A stretch of 64,000 bases of DNA from Ensifer sesbaniae (lineage in GTDB: Bacteria; Pseudomonadota; Alphaproteobacteria; Rhizobiales; Rhizobiaceae): the NCBI RefSeq assembly GCF_013283665.1, contig NZ_JABEKU010000001.1, forward strand, positions 3,169,137-3,233,136, in the 5' to 3' direction. The position numbers and the translations under genes were made by a program. The notes under the pieces were generated by a model. The model saw nothing but the letters and a program-made list of their open reading frames with translations. It made no database searches and had not been told where the DNA came from. This document shows positions 52,796 to 61,031 of this stretch, one piece after another (position 1 is the stretch's first letter; each line of letters opens with the position of its first letter).

Positions 52796-53829
52796 TTCTT
52801 CAGCACCACGCAGACGTCGGGGGTGAGCGCGATGCCGACTTCCTGGCCGACGGTGACTTCCGGCCGCTCGCGCGGCGTGGAGACGGCGACGATCTGGCGG
52901 CCGGCAATGTCGACGAAGGTCTCGATCGTGCCGCCGAGATCGCGCACGAACGTGACCTTGCCGGTGAGCGCACCGGCGCCGGGCGCGGTCAGATGCACGT
53001 CTTCCGGGCGCACCGAAAGCGTGCCCTTGCTGGCCCCTGCCGGCAGGACGAGGCCGGGCACCACGTGGCCGAGCACCGCGGCGCCGCCAGCGCTGTCGGC
53101 CTGAACATCGAGGAGGTTCGTCTGGCCGATGAAGTCGGCGACGAAACTGTCGGCCGGTCGGCGATAGATCTCGATCGGCGACGCCGCTTGGCGGATCTCG
53201 CCGCCGTTCATGACGACGACGGTGTCGGCCATGGTCATCGCTTCGCGCTGGTCGTGGGTGACGACGATGGTGGTGATGCCGAGCTTCTGCTGAAGCTGGC
53301 GCAGTTCCACCTGCATCGCCTCACGCAGCTTCGCATCGAGCGCCGAGAGCGGCTCGTCGAGCAGGAAGAGTTTCGGCGAGATCGACAAGGCGCGTGCGAT
53401 CGCCACGCGCTGACGCTGGCCGCCCGAGAGCTTGGCGACGGGACGATCGGCGTAGCCGGAGAGATGGATCATCGCCAGAAGTTCGTCGACGCGCTTCTTC
53501 TGTTCTTCCTTGGCTTTCCCGCGGATGCGCAAGGGATAGGCGATGTTCTCGCCGACGGTCAGATGCGGAAACAGCGCCAGCGACTGGAACACCATGCCGA
53601 GATTGCGCTTGTGCGTCGGGACGCGGGTGATGTCCTCGCCGTCGAGCCGGATCGCGCCGTCCGTCGGCAGGTCGAGGCCGGCGATCATCCGGAGCAGCGT
53701 GGTCTTGCCGCAGCCGGAAGGTCCGAGCATGCAGACGAAGGTGCCGTGCGGCACGGTCAGGTCGACATTGTTGACGGCCCTGAAGGCTCCGAATTCCTTG
53801 ACGACGTTTTGAAGGGCAAGTCCGGACAT
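52792..53829 (-). CDS. Spermidine/putrescine-type ABC transporter ATPase
   Basis: A 345-residue PotA-like ATPase: Walker A GPSGCGKTT, signature LSGGQRQR, Walker B LFLLDEPLSALDAKLR and a C-terminal TOBE domain (VLPAGASKGTLSVRPEDVHLTAPGAG, TFVRDLGGTIETFVDI). The C-terminal extension is usual for polyamine, iron and sugar importers. The ATG at 53829 follows the 124-base gap to the binding-protein gene. The substrate is inferred from the surrounding polyamine-catabolism genes. Confidence 0.92.
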   Translation of the reverse strand: MSGLALQNVVKEFGAFRAVNNVDLTVPHGTFVCMLGPSGCGKTTLLRMIAGLDLPTDGAIRLDGEDITRVPTHKRNLGMVFQSLALFPHLTVGENIAYPLRIRGKAKEEQKKRVDELLAMIHLSGYADRPVAKLSGGQRQRVAIARALSISPKLFLLDEPLSALDAKLREAMQVELRQLQQKLGITTIVVTHDQREAMTMADTVVVMNGGEIRQAASPIEIYRRPADSFVADFIGQTNLLDVQADSAGGAAVLGHVVPGLVLPAGASKGTLSVRPEDVHLTAPGAGALTGKVTFVRDLGGTIETFVDIAGRQIVAVSTPRERPEVTVGQEVGIALTPDVCVVLKK

Positions 53830-53953
53830 TGTTTCTCCGCGAGGATGGTCCCCTCCTGCTCATGGGAGGGTTCAGGCGGGAAGCGGCCGGCAGCCGCTCC
53901 CCGTCGTTGGGTTCAGTTCTTCCCTGAAGATCAAGGAAGGGCGTCGGTCAAGC

Positions 53954-55036
53954 TCAGCCGACGATCAGCTCGGTCCACTTCTGGTTCAGCCAATCCGATT
54001 TCGTCTGGTAGAGATCGTAGCGCGGAATGATCGGCTCGATGTCGGACGAAACGGATGCGAATTCCTTGTCGGTCAGATCCGTAACCTCGCGCTTGACGGT
54101 CGGCGACGTTCCGACCTTACGCGACAGCGTCGCCTGGATCGAGGGCTGGCACATGTAGTCGATGAAGATATGGGCCTCTTCCGACTTCTGCGAGGCGCGC
54201 GACAGCGCCCAGCAACCGGAATCCTGGATGCCGCCTTCCTTCGGGAAGGTCGAGCGCACCGGATGGCCGTCGGCGGCGGCAAGGCCGGTCACGTCATGAT
54301 AATACTGGCCCATCGGGATTTCGCCCGACTTCAGCGACTGCTCGAACTGCGCTTCGTCGCGGTACCAGAGCCGGACGTTCGGCTTGACTTCGGCGAGCTT
54401 CTCGAACGCCTTCAACAGACCCTCTTCCGTATCGAGCGCGTTGGTGCCGCCCATGAAGGTCTTGGCCGTCACTTCGAGCAGGAACGAGTTGGAGACGAGC
54501 GCCAGCAGGCCGAGCTTGTCGGCGTTTGCCGGATCCCAGAAGGCGGACCAGGAGGTCGGCGCTTCCTTGTAGACGTCGGTGTTGGTCACCAGCGTGATGT
54601 ACCAGGAGACCGCTCCGATGCCGGCGATGCGTCCGTCAGGATATTTGTTGACGAAACGATCGAGCAGGTTCGAGGCGTTCTTGATCTTGGCGGTGTCGAT
54701 CGGCGTCCAGAGGTCCGTCGCCTGGCCTTTCAGCATCGCCACCTGCGACATCATCGAGACATCGGCCGGTGCCTGGCCGGCGCGAGCGGCCTGTTCGAGC
54801 TGGACGAGCCAGGCTTCACCGGTCGGCTCGGCGATCGATTCGATCGCGATACCGGTCGCCTTGGTGAATTCCGGGAAGATGTTCTTGTCGAAGGAATCCT
54901 TGAAGTAGCCGCCATAGACGCCGACCTTCAGCGACTTGTCCTGCGCCCTGAGGATCGACGGCATCGCCAGCATGGAGGCGCCGGCAAGACCGGCGCCGAG
55001 CAGCGTCCGCCGCTTGATGGAAGTGGTGATCATCAT
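53954..55036 (-). CDS. Spermidine/putrescine-type ABC transporter substrate-binding protein
   Basis: A 360-residue PotD-like binding protein. The N-terminus has a twin-arginine-like signal (SIKRRTLLGAGLAGASMLAMPSILRAQ), unusual for PotD proteins of E. coli but common for rhizobial members of this family. The mature part begins SLKVGVYGGYFKDSFDKNIFPEFTKATGIAIESIAEPTGEAWLVQLEQAARAG. GGAG lies before two adjacent ATG codons at 55036 and 55033; either could be used. It is upstream of the ATPase gene by 124 bases and downstream of the amino-acid permeases by 70. Confidence 0.9.
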   Translation of the reverse strand: MMITTSIKRRTLLGAGLAGASMLAMPSILRAQDKSLKVGVYGGYFKDSFDKNIFPEFTKATGIAIESIAEPTGEAWLVQLEQAARAGQAPADVSMMSQVAMLKGQATDLWTPIDTAKIKNASNLLDRFVNKYPDGRIAGIGAVSWYITLVTNTDVYKEAPTSWSAFWDPANADKLGLLALVSNSFLLEVTAKTFMGGTNALDTEEGLLKAFEKLAEVKPNVRLWYRDEAQFEQSLKSGEIPMGQYYHDVTGLAAADGHPVRSTFPKEGGIQDSGCWALSRASQKSEEAHIFIDYMCQPSIQATLSRKVGTSPTVKREVTDLTDKEFASVSSDIEPIIPRYDLYQTKSDWLNQKWTELIVG

Positions 55037-55106
55037 CAGTCTCCTTTGTTCCGGCGGTGATCCGCCTTGTTCCCTGTTCTGTTTGATTTCTTGCATATTT
55101 TCAGTC

Positions 55107-55754
55107 TCAGTGCGCGGGTGTTTTGCGCTCCAGCATCCGTGCATATTGCGTCAGCGGATAACACAGCACGAAGAAGATGACCGCGACCAGCCCATAGACC
55201 GTGAAAGGTTCGAAGGTCGCATTATTGATCGCATTGGCGGTTCTGAGAAGCTCCTCGAAGCCGATGATCGAGGTGAGCGCCGTGCTCTTGATCAACTGCA
55301 CGAGGAACCCGACCGCCGCTGGCCGGGTGATGGCGAAGGCCTGCGGCAGGATGACGAGGCGCAGTTCCTGAAACCGGTGCAAACCGAGGCTCGCGCCGGC
55401 ATCCCATTGGCCGCGCGGCAGTGCCTCCACCCCGCCGCGCCAGATCTCGGCGAGATAGGCACTGGCATACAAGGTGAGCCCGAGTGCCGCCGCCGTCCAG
55501 GGTTCGATGCGGAAGCCGAGCATCGGCAGACCGAAGAACATCAGGAAGAGCTGCATCAAAAGCGGCGTGCCCTGGAAGAGCGCGATGTAGCCGGAACCGA
55601 ATCGGCGCAGCCACGGGCGTTCGGCGATGCGGGCCGCCAGGATGGCGAGTCCCACCGCGGCCCCGCCCACGAAGGCGACGATCGACAAAAGCACCGTCCA
55701 GCGTGTGGCGAAGATCAGGTTGCGCAGGATGTCCCAGAAGGTGAATTCGATCAT
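55107..55754 (-). CDS. Polar amino-acid ABC transporter permease (second)
   Basis: A 215-residue permease of the His/Glu/Arg/opine type (HisM/GlnP family) with five hydrophobic segments. The motif EIWRGGVEALPRGQWDAGASLGLHRFQELRLVILPQAFAITRPAAVGFLVQLIKSTALTSIIGFEELLR is characteristic. It overlaps the other permease gene at 55751-55754. No ATPase of the matching type is encoded nearby in the window. Confidence 0.93.
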   Translation of the reverse strand: MIEFTFWDILRNLIFATRWTVLLSIVAFVGGAAVGLAILAARIAERPWLRRFGSGYIALFQGTPLLMQLFLMFFGLPMLGFRIEPWTAAALGLTLYASAYLAEIWRGGVEALPRGQWDAGASLGLHRFQELRLVILPQAFAITRPAAVGFLVQLIKSTALTSIIGFEELLRTANAINNATFEPFTVYGLVAVIFFVLCYPLTQYARMLERKTPAH

Positions 55755-56419
55755 GACACGCCGGCTCCGAGCACCTGCCGACCACCGGCAACGAAGAGCC
55801 GTCGCATCGCCATCGACAGGCCAAGATAGATCAGCGTGACGACGAAGTAGGTCTCGAAGGACCGGAAGGTGCGCGCCTGCAGAAGATCCGCCTCATGCGC
55901 AAGCTCCCGCACCGCGATCTGCGAGACAACGGCCGATTCCAGCATCATGATGATGACCTGGCTGGTGAGCGCCGGAAAGATCACCTTCAGCGCCTGCGGC
56001 AGGATGATCTTGACGAAGACCTGGCGCGGTTTGAGCCCGAGCGCGTAGGCCGCCTCGCTCTGCCCCTTCGGCACCGCGTCGAGCCCGGCGCCGACGATCT
56101 CCGTCGTGTAGGCCGCCATGTTGAGCGTCATAGCCAGGATCGCCGCGACGATCGGATCGAGCCGGATGCCGAGGCTCGGTAGGCCGAAAAAGATGAAGAA
56201 CAATTGCACCAGGAACGGCGTGTTGCGGATGACTTCGACATAGACGGCCACCGCTTGGCGCAAGACGCCGTAGCGGCTGCGGCGGCCGGCGGCAAAGAGA
56301 ATGCTGATCAGGACACCGAGCACCGTCGTGCAGGCAATCAGGAATACGGTCGTGGCCGCACCATGGGCGATCGCACCCGCGGCGTCCTTGAGCCAACCGA
56401 AGCTGAGGCCGTAACCCAT
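55751..56419 (-). CDS. Polar amino-acid ABC transporter permease (first)
   Basis: A 222-residue permease of the same family as its neighbour (VFLIACTTVLGVLISILFAAGRRS, then EIVGAGLDAVPKGQSEAAYALGLKPRQVFVKIILPQALKVIFPALTSQVIIMMLESAVVSQIAVRELAHEADLLQAR). AGGAAGG lies upstream of the ATG at 56419; a TTG six codons earlier is less likely. It is 61 bases downstream of the binding-protein gene. Confidence 0.93.
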   Translation of the reverse strand: MGYGLSFGWLKDAAGAIAHGAATTVFLIACTTVLGVLISILFAAGRRSRYGVLRQAVAVYVEVIRNTPFLVQLFFIFFGLPSLGIRLDPIVAAILAMTLNMAAYTTEIVGAGLDAVPKGQSEAAYALGLKPRQVFVKIILPQALKVIFPALTSQVIIMMLESAVVSQIAVRELAHEADLLQARTFRSFETYFVVTLIYLGLSMAMRRLFVAGGRQVLGAGVS

Positions 56420-56480
56420 TATCGCAACCTTCCTCAAGAGAGAAGCGGAGAGCGTTGCTCCCCGCCTCCATCAAGCTCTC

Positions 56481-57275
56481 TTAGTCCTTGAGGTTCTCGG
56501 GGTTGAGCGGCGTCTTCAGCCAGGCTTCGGAGCTCGCATTCAGCTTGCCGTCGGCCAGCATCTTGGCGACGACGTCATTGACCGCCTTCTTCAAGCCCTC
56601 TTCGTTCTTGTTGAGGCCGATATGTGACGGCGAGGTCAGGAGCTGGAACTTCTGCTCCGGCTTCAGGGCTTCCTGGCGGGCCAGCACCTGGGCGCCGACG
56701 TCGTTGCCGACGACCATCAGCTGGGTCTGGCCGGAGATGAAGGCCTGGATCACCGCATTGTAGTTGTCGAAACGCTGGATGTCGGCATTGGTGGGCGCCG
56801 CCTCGGTGAGCGAGGTATCCTCCAGCGTGCCGCGGTTGACCGCAATGGTCTTCTCCGCGAGGTCTTCCTTGCCGGCGACCTTGAGTTCCGCCGGACCGAT
56901 GACGGCGATGTAATAAGGCGCGTAAGCGGCGGCGAAGTCGATCACCTCGGCGCGCTCCTTGGAAAAGCCGACGCTCATCAGAATGTCGACGCGCTTGTCG
57001 TTGAGATAGGGAATGCGGTTCTGGCCGGTGACGCTGACGAGGTTCAGCTTGACGCCGAGATCGTCGGCGATCCGCTGGGCCACGTCGACGTCGTAGCCCT
57101 TGATGCTCATGTCGGCGCTGGCCGAGGAGAAGGGCGGGAAGTCGGAGAAGATGCCGACATTGATCTGGCCGGCGGACTTGATGTCGGCGAGCGCATCGGC
57201 CTTGGCGATGCCGGCAGCAGCCCCCAGCATCAGGGCGGCGGCCAATGCTGTCTTCAGTTTTGTTTGGATCGTCAT
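56481..57275 (-). CDS. Polar amino-acid ABC transporter substrate-binding protein
   Basis: A 264-residue binding protein of the SBP3 family with signal peptide (KLKTALAAALMLGAAAGIAKA) and mature start ALADIKSAGQINVGIFSDFPPFSSASADMSIKGYDVDVAQRIADDLGVKLNLVSVTGQNRIPYLNDKRVDILMSVGFSKERAEVIDFAAAY. Its ligand could be a basic amino acid or guanidino compound, because the next gene upstream is an agmatinase-type ureohydrolase. Confidence 0.93.
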   Translation of the reverse strand: MTIQTKLKTALAAALMLGAAAGIAKADALADIKSAGQINVGIFSDFPPFSSASADMSIKGYDVDVAQRIADDLGVKLNLVSVTGQNRIPYLNDKRVDILMSVGFSKERAEVIDFAAAYAPYYIAVIGPAELKVAGKEDLAEKTIAVNRGTLEDTSLTEAAPTNADIQRFDNYNAVIQAFISGQTQLMVVGNDVGAQVLARQEALKPEQKFQLLTSPSHIGLNKNEEGLKKAVNDVVAKMLADGKLNASSEAWLKTPLNPENLKD

Positions 57276-57367
57276 GGTTATTCCCCTACCCGGAAGCTTT
57301 GTGATTGTGATGTCTGGTGGTCGGCCGCCGTTTCCGGTCCGGCAGCCGACGAACCTTTTGCCAAGCC

Positions 57368-58429
57368 TCAGGCAGACCTGCCCGTGATCGCCGGGCTGAA
57401 GACCATGAGGCTCAGGATTTCGAAGAGCACCTGGGCGCCGGCATGGGCCGTGTTGGTGGTCGAGTCATACTGCGGCGCCACTTCGACGACGTCGCCGCCG
57501 ACGAGGTTGATGCCCTTGAGGCCACGGATCAGTTCCAGCACTTCGCGGGTCGTAAGGCCGCCCACTTCCGGCGTGCCGGTGCCCGGCGCGAAGGACGGAT
57601 CGAGGCTGTCGATATCGAAGGAGAGATAGGTCGGGCCGTCGCCGACGATCTTCTTCGCCTTTTCGATGATCGCGGGAATGCCGAGGCCGGTCACTTCTTC
57701 GGCGTGGATGACGGTCATGCCGGACTCGTAGGAGAACTCCCAGAGATATTCGGCCGAGCCGCGAATGCCGATCTGCACCACGCGGGTCGGGTCGAGCACA
57801 CCGTCGAGCACCGCGTTGCGGAACGGGCCGCCGTGGTGGAACTTGGTCAGGTCGTAGGCGCCGCCGGTATCGCAGTGCGCATCGATGTGGATCATGCCGA
57901 CCGGACGCTTCTTGCCGACTGCCTTCAGGATCGGATGCGTGATCGAGTGGTCACCGCCGACCGAGAGCGGCAGCACGCCGGCATCGACGATCTGGTTGAT
58001 GCGCTTCTCGATATCCTCATGGCTGAGCTCCAGCCGGTAGCGGCTCTGGAACGGCACGTCGCCGATATCCGCGACGCGGAGTTCCTGCACCGGCGTGCAG
58101 CCGAGCACGTGGTTGTAGGGGCCGATACGCTCGATGGCACGCAGCGCCCGCGGTCCGAAACGCGAGCCCGGCCGGTTGGTGACGCCGAGATCCATGGGGA
58201 TGCCGACGATCGCCACCTGCAGATTGCCGAAATCCGGGTTATCCGCATCAACAGGCATGTGCGGCGCGGTCAGGAAGGTCGGGATGCCGGAATAGGGCGC
58301 AAGGCGCGTGCCGCTCTTGTTGAAGATCTTGTCGGCAACCTTGCGGAAGGTCGGATCGAACAGTTCGCCGCCATGGCTCTCGCCGTATTTCGCCTTCAGT
58401 TCGGCAAGCTTGTTCTCGTCCCAAGCCAT
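57368..58429 (-). CDS. Agmatinase-family ureohydrolase
   Basis: A 353-residue binuclear-manganese ureohydrolase. Metal motifs are GGDHSITHPIL, IHIDAHCDTGGAYD and SFDIDSLDPSFAPGTGTPEVGG. The N-terminal extension of about 60 residues (GIPTFLTAPHMPVDADNPDFGNLQVAIVGIPMDLGVTNRPGSRFGPRALR) is like those of guanidinobutyrase and guanidinopropionase. The enzyme removes urea from a guanidino compound, for example agmatine to putrescine or 4-guanidinobutanoate to GABA. The exact substrate cannot be decided from sequence. It heads the minus-strand operon of two transporters and is divergent from a LysR regulator. Confidence 0.9.
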   Translation of the reverse strand: MAWDENKLAELKAKYGESHGGELFDPTFRKVADKIFNKSGTRLAPYSGIPTFLTAPHMPVDADNPDFGNLQVAIVGIPMDLGVTNRPGSRFGPRALRAIERIGPYNHVLGCTPVQELRVADIGDVPFQSRYRLELSHEDIEKRINQIVDAGVLPLSVGGDHSITHPILKAVGKKRPVGMIHIDAHCDTGGAYDLTKFHHGGPFRNAVLDGVLDPTRVVQIGIRGSAEYLWEFSYESGMTVIHAEEVTGLGIPAIIEKAKKIVGDGPTYLSFDIDSLDPSFAPGTGTPEVGGLTTREVLELIRGLKGINLVGGDVVEVAPQYDSTTNTAHAGAQVLFEILSLMVFSPAITGRSA

Positions 58430-58607
58430 TGGTGCAGTCCTCCGTCATCCATAGCCCGGGCATGCGCTGAAAAGCGCCACAGATATCTCACTGCGGATGA
58501 AGCCGGTTCGTCCGGCGCGATCATGTTCCCCAGGCTTTTTCGCCTTCGTTGATGAATATTAGGCGGCAATTCCTCTGGAAAATCAATTGACATTGTTATA
58601 GCGTTTC

Positions 58608-58626
58608 GTGTGAGAAAAACTCACAC
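58608..58626. promoter_or_regulatory. Perfect palindrome in the ureohydrolase/LysR divergent promoter region
   Basis: GTGTGAG, five A bases and CTCACAC form a perfect 7-base inverted repeat with an A-tract spacer. It lies 28 bases upstream of the LysR start and 179 bases upstream of the ureohydrolase start. It contains a T-N11-A pattern and is a good candidate for a LysR operator. Confidence 0.6.
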
Positions 58627-58653
58627 AACCAAACCTCGCCGGAACCCGCCGCC

Positions 58654-59700
58654 TTGTCCAGCCGCCTGCCACCGCTCAACCCCTTGCGCGCCTTCGAAGC
58701 GACGGCGCGGCGGGGCTCCGTGTCGGCGGCTGCACGCGAACTGAACGTCACCCACGGCGCGATCAGCCATCAGATCCGCGCGCTGGAACTCTCGGTCAAG
58801 GCAGCCCTCTTCGAGCGCGGCGGCAAGCGGCTGAAGCTCACGCCACAGGGCGCATTGCTGCTGCCGGCGGTGACTCATGCCTTCGCCGAGATCGCCGCGG
58901 CGACCGCGGCAATGACGCGGCCGACGACGAGCGGTGAACTCCGGATAACCTGCGTCCCCGCTCTCCTTTCCTTCTGGCTGATCCCGCGGCTGCACCTCTT
59001 CACCGAGCAGTATCCGGACGTACGCTTGACGCTGATCGCCTCCAATGACGACGCCTATCTGCATTCGCCCGATGTCGACGTCTGCGTGATCTATGGCGAC
59101 GGCAATTGGTCGGGCGCCTGGGCCAAGCTCTGGAGCCGGCTGGAACTGTTCCCGGTCGTCAGCCCGACGCTCCTCAACATGCGGCCGCTGCGTTCGGTGC
59201 GGGACCTGCGCGATCACGTGATGCTGCATGGCGACGATGGTCGCGAGTGGAACACCTGGCTCGCTGCGGCCGACGCCAGCGACCTGCAGCGCGGCCGGCA
59301 GCATTTCATGAGCGACGCGCGGCTCTCGACCGAAGCGGCGCTGCACAACCAGGGCGTGGCGCTCGGCGACACGATCACCGCCGGCAGCCTGATCGCGCGC
59401 GGCGAACTGATCGCGCCCTTCGACCTGACGGTGCCTGCCAACGACGCCTTCTTCGTCGCCTGCCGCAACGAAGTGTTGGCAGCCCCGATCGTGCGCATCT
59501 TCATCGACTGGATGTTCGCGGCGCTCGAAAACGACCCGATGCCCGAACTCCAGACCTCGGCACGCACAATTATTCGCAGCCGTACCTCGAAATCCGAGCC
59601 GGCAGATCGTAAATCGGGGACCGACGGCTTTCAGCCGGTCTCGGCGCCGAGCCGTGCCCGCCGCCCCGATCGCCCACAGAAACGTAGAGCCAAGGCCTAA
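58654..59700 (+). CDS. LysR family transcriptional regulator of the ureohydrolase cluster
   Basis: A 348-residue regulator: helix-turn-helix in residues 1-60 (LRAFEATARRGSVSAAARELNVTHGAISHQIRALE), typical of GcvA/AmpR-like LysR proteins. The effector domain follows (LRITCVPALLSFWLIPRLHLFTEQYPDVRLTLIASND). The frame has a stop at 58588 and no ATG or GTG before the TTG at 58654, so TTG is the likely start. The C-terminal ~50 residues (SRTSKSEPADRKSGTDGFQPVSAPSRARRPDRPQKRRAKA) are basic and repetitive, probably disordered. The divergent arrangement and palindrome at 58608 suggest control of the ureohydrolase operon. Confidence 0.9.
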   Translation: MSSRLPPLNPLRAFEATARRGSVSAAARELNVTHGAISHQIRALELSVKAALFERGGKRLKLTPQGALLLPAVTHAFAEIAAATAAMTRPTTSGELRITCVPALLSFWLIPRLHLFTEQYPDVRLTLIASNDDAYLHSPDVDVCVIYGDGNWSGAWAKLWSRLELFPVVSPTLLNMRPLRSVRDLRDHVMLHGDDGREWNTWLAAADASDLQRGRQHFMSDARLSTEAALHNQGVALGDTITAGSLIARGELIAPFDLTVPANDAFFVACRNEVLAAPIVRIFIDWMFAALENDPMPELQTSARTIIRSRTSKSEPADRKSGTDGFQPVSAPSRARRPDRPQKRRAKA

Positions 59701-59746
59701 GCGGGATGAGGAAAAGCGTATACGGTTTTCCGCCCGCATCCCGCTT
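59699..59746. repeat. Palindromic repeat of the AGCGGGATG family (family B), copy 3
   Basis: AAGCGGGATG at 59699-59708 pairs with CATCCCGCTT at 59737-59746. The first two bases overlap the end of the LysR stop codon. The inner sequence GGAAAAGCG...GGTTTTCC is related to the copy at 24157-24202. Confidence 0.75.
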
Positions 59747-59774
59747 GAAACTATCTAACGCAGGAACATCCGCC

Positions 59775-60953
59775 ATGCCGCATTTCAACCCGCTCGTCGA
59801 AAAGCTCTCGCCGCCGCCCGTGCCCTCGGTGCTGGCCTGGGCGAAATCCTACGACGGCTCTCGTGGCCCGTTGATCGACCTGTCGCAGGCGGTGCCCGGC
59901 TACCCTGCCCATCCGAACATGCTGGCCTGGCTCGGCGAGGCGGCCGCCTCCACCGCCTATACCGGCTACGGCGCGATCGAGGGCGAAGCGGTACTGCGTG
60001 ACGCCTATGCCGCCCATGTGGCAGCGCTCTACGGCGCGGCGGTCACGGCCGACAATATCCACGTCACCTCGGGCTGCAACCAGGCCTTCATCTGCGCGGC
60101 GATGGCGATCGCCGGCGCGGGCGATACGGTCCTGATGACCAACCCCTATTACTTCAACCAGGAAACGACGCTTTCGATGCTCGGCATCAACGTCGAACTC
60201 GTGCCCTGCGACGCCGGCGCCGGCTTCCTGCCCGAGGTCGATGCAATTGCCGCAGCGCTTCGCCCCGGCATCCGCGCACTCGCGCTGGTTTCGCCCAACA
60301 ACCCGACCGGCGCTGTCTATCCCCCGGAACTGCTTGCCCGCATTCACGCGGCCTGCCGCGCCAAGGGCGTCTGGCTGATCCTCGACGAGACCTATCGCGA
60401 CTTCCTGCCTGATGCCTCTGCCGCGCCGCATGGCCTGCTTGCGGGCGAAGGCTGGCAGGAGAGCTTCATCGGCCTCTACAGCTTCTCCAAGTCCTTCTGC
60501 ATCCCGGGTCATCGCCTGGGCGCGATCACCGCCGGCCCGGCCGTGATCGAACAGGTGGCGAAGATCATGGACAACCTGCAGATCTGCGCGCCGCGCTCCG
60601 CCCAGGCCGCCGTTGCCAAAGCAATTCCGGCGCTTGCCGACTGGCGCCAGACGAACCGCGCCGAGATCGCCGCCCGCGCCGACGCACTGAGGGAGGTGAT
60701 GGGCCGCCTGCCGAAGTGGAAGCTGCAGGCGGTCGGCGCCTATTTCGCCTATGTCCGCCACCCCTTCCCGGATATCGATTCCCAGTTCATCGCGGAGAAG
60801 CTCGCAAAGCTCGCCGGCGTCGTCTGCCTGCCGGGCGACTATTTCGGCGAAGGCCAGGAAAACTACCTGCGCTTCGCCTTCGCCAATGCGGATGCCGAAA
60901 CGATCCGCAAGCTCGAAGAGCGGCTGGCGAACTTCACGCCGCCGGGCCTTTAA
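59775..60953 (+). CDS. PLP-dependent aminotransferase, class I/II
   Basis: A 392-residue fold-type I aminotransferase. Motifs: GYGAIEGEAVLRDAYAAHVAALYG, VSPNNPTGAVYPPELLARIHAACRAKGVWLILDETYRDFLPD and the Schiff-base lysine in YSFSKSFCIPGHRLGAI. It transfers an amino group between an amino acid or amine and a 2-oxo acid. The ATG at 59775 has CAGGA upstream; the longer frame from 59706 covers a repeat element and is rejected. Together with the ureohydrolase and the aldehyde dehydrogenase at 62053 it could form a polyamine or guanidino-acid degradation route, but the substrate is unknown. Confidence 0.9.
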   Translation: MPHFNPLVEKLSPPPVPSVLAWAKSYDGSRGPLIDLSQAVPGYPAHPNMLAWLGEAAASTAYTGYGAIEGEAVLRDAYAAHVAALYGAAVTADNIHVTSGCNQAFICAAMAIAGAGDTVLMTNPYYFNQETTLSMLGINVELVPCDAGAGFLPEVDAIAAALRPGIRALALVSPNNPTGAVYPPELLARIHAACRAKGVWLILDETYRDFLPDASAAPHGLLAGEGWQESFIGLYSFSKSFCIPGHRLGAITAGPAVIEQVAKIMDNLQICAPRSAQAAVAKAIPALADWRQTNRAEIAARADALREVMGRLPKWKLQAVGAYFAYVRHPFPDIDSQFIAEKLAKLAGVVCLPGDYFGEGQENYLRFAFANADAETIRKLEERLANFTPPGL

Positions 60954-60967
60954 GACTTTGAGGTAGC

Positions 60968-61013
60968 CCAATTCCGGACGGAAAACCGTTTCACACTTTT
61001 TCTGGAATTGCTC
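60968..61013. repeat. RIME-like repeat, copy 4, inverted
   Basis: CAATTCC (60969-60975) pairs with GGAATTG (61004-61010). Read on the other strand it matches copies 1-3 (GAGCAATTCCAG, AAAAAGTGTGAAACGG, TTTTCCGTCCGGAATTG). It lies in the gap between the convergent aminotransferase and EamA genes and may terminate both. Confidence 0.8.
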
Positions 61014-61031
61014 TGAAGAAAGCGCGCGGCG

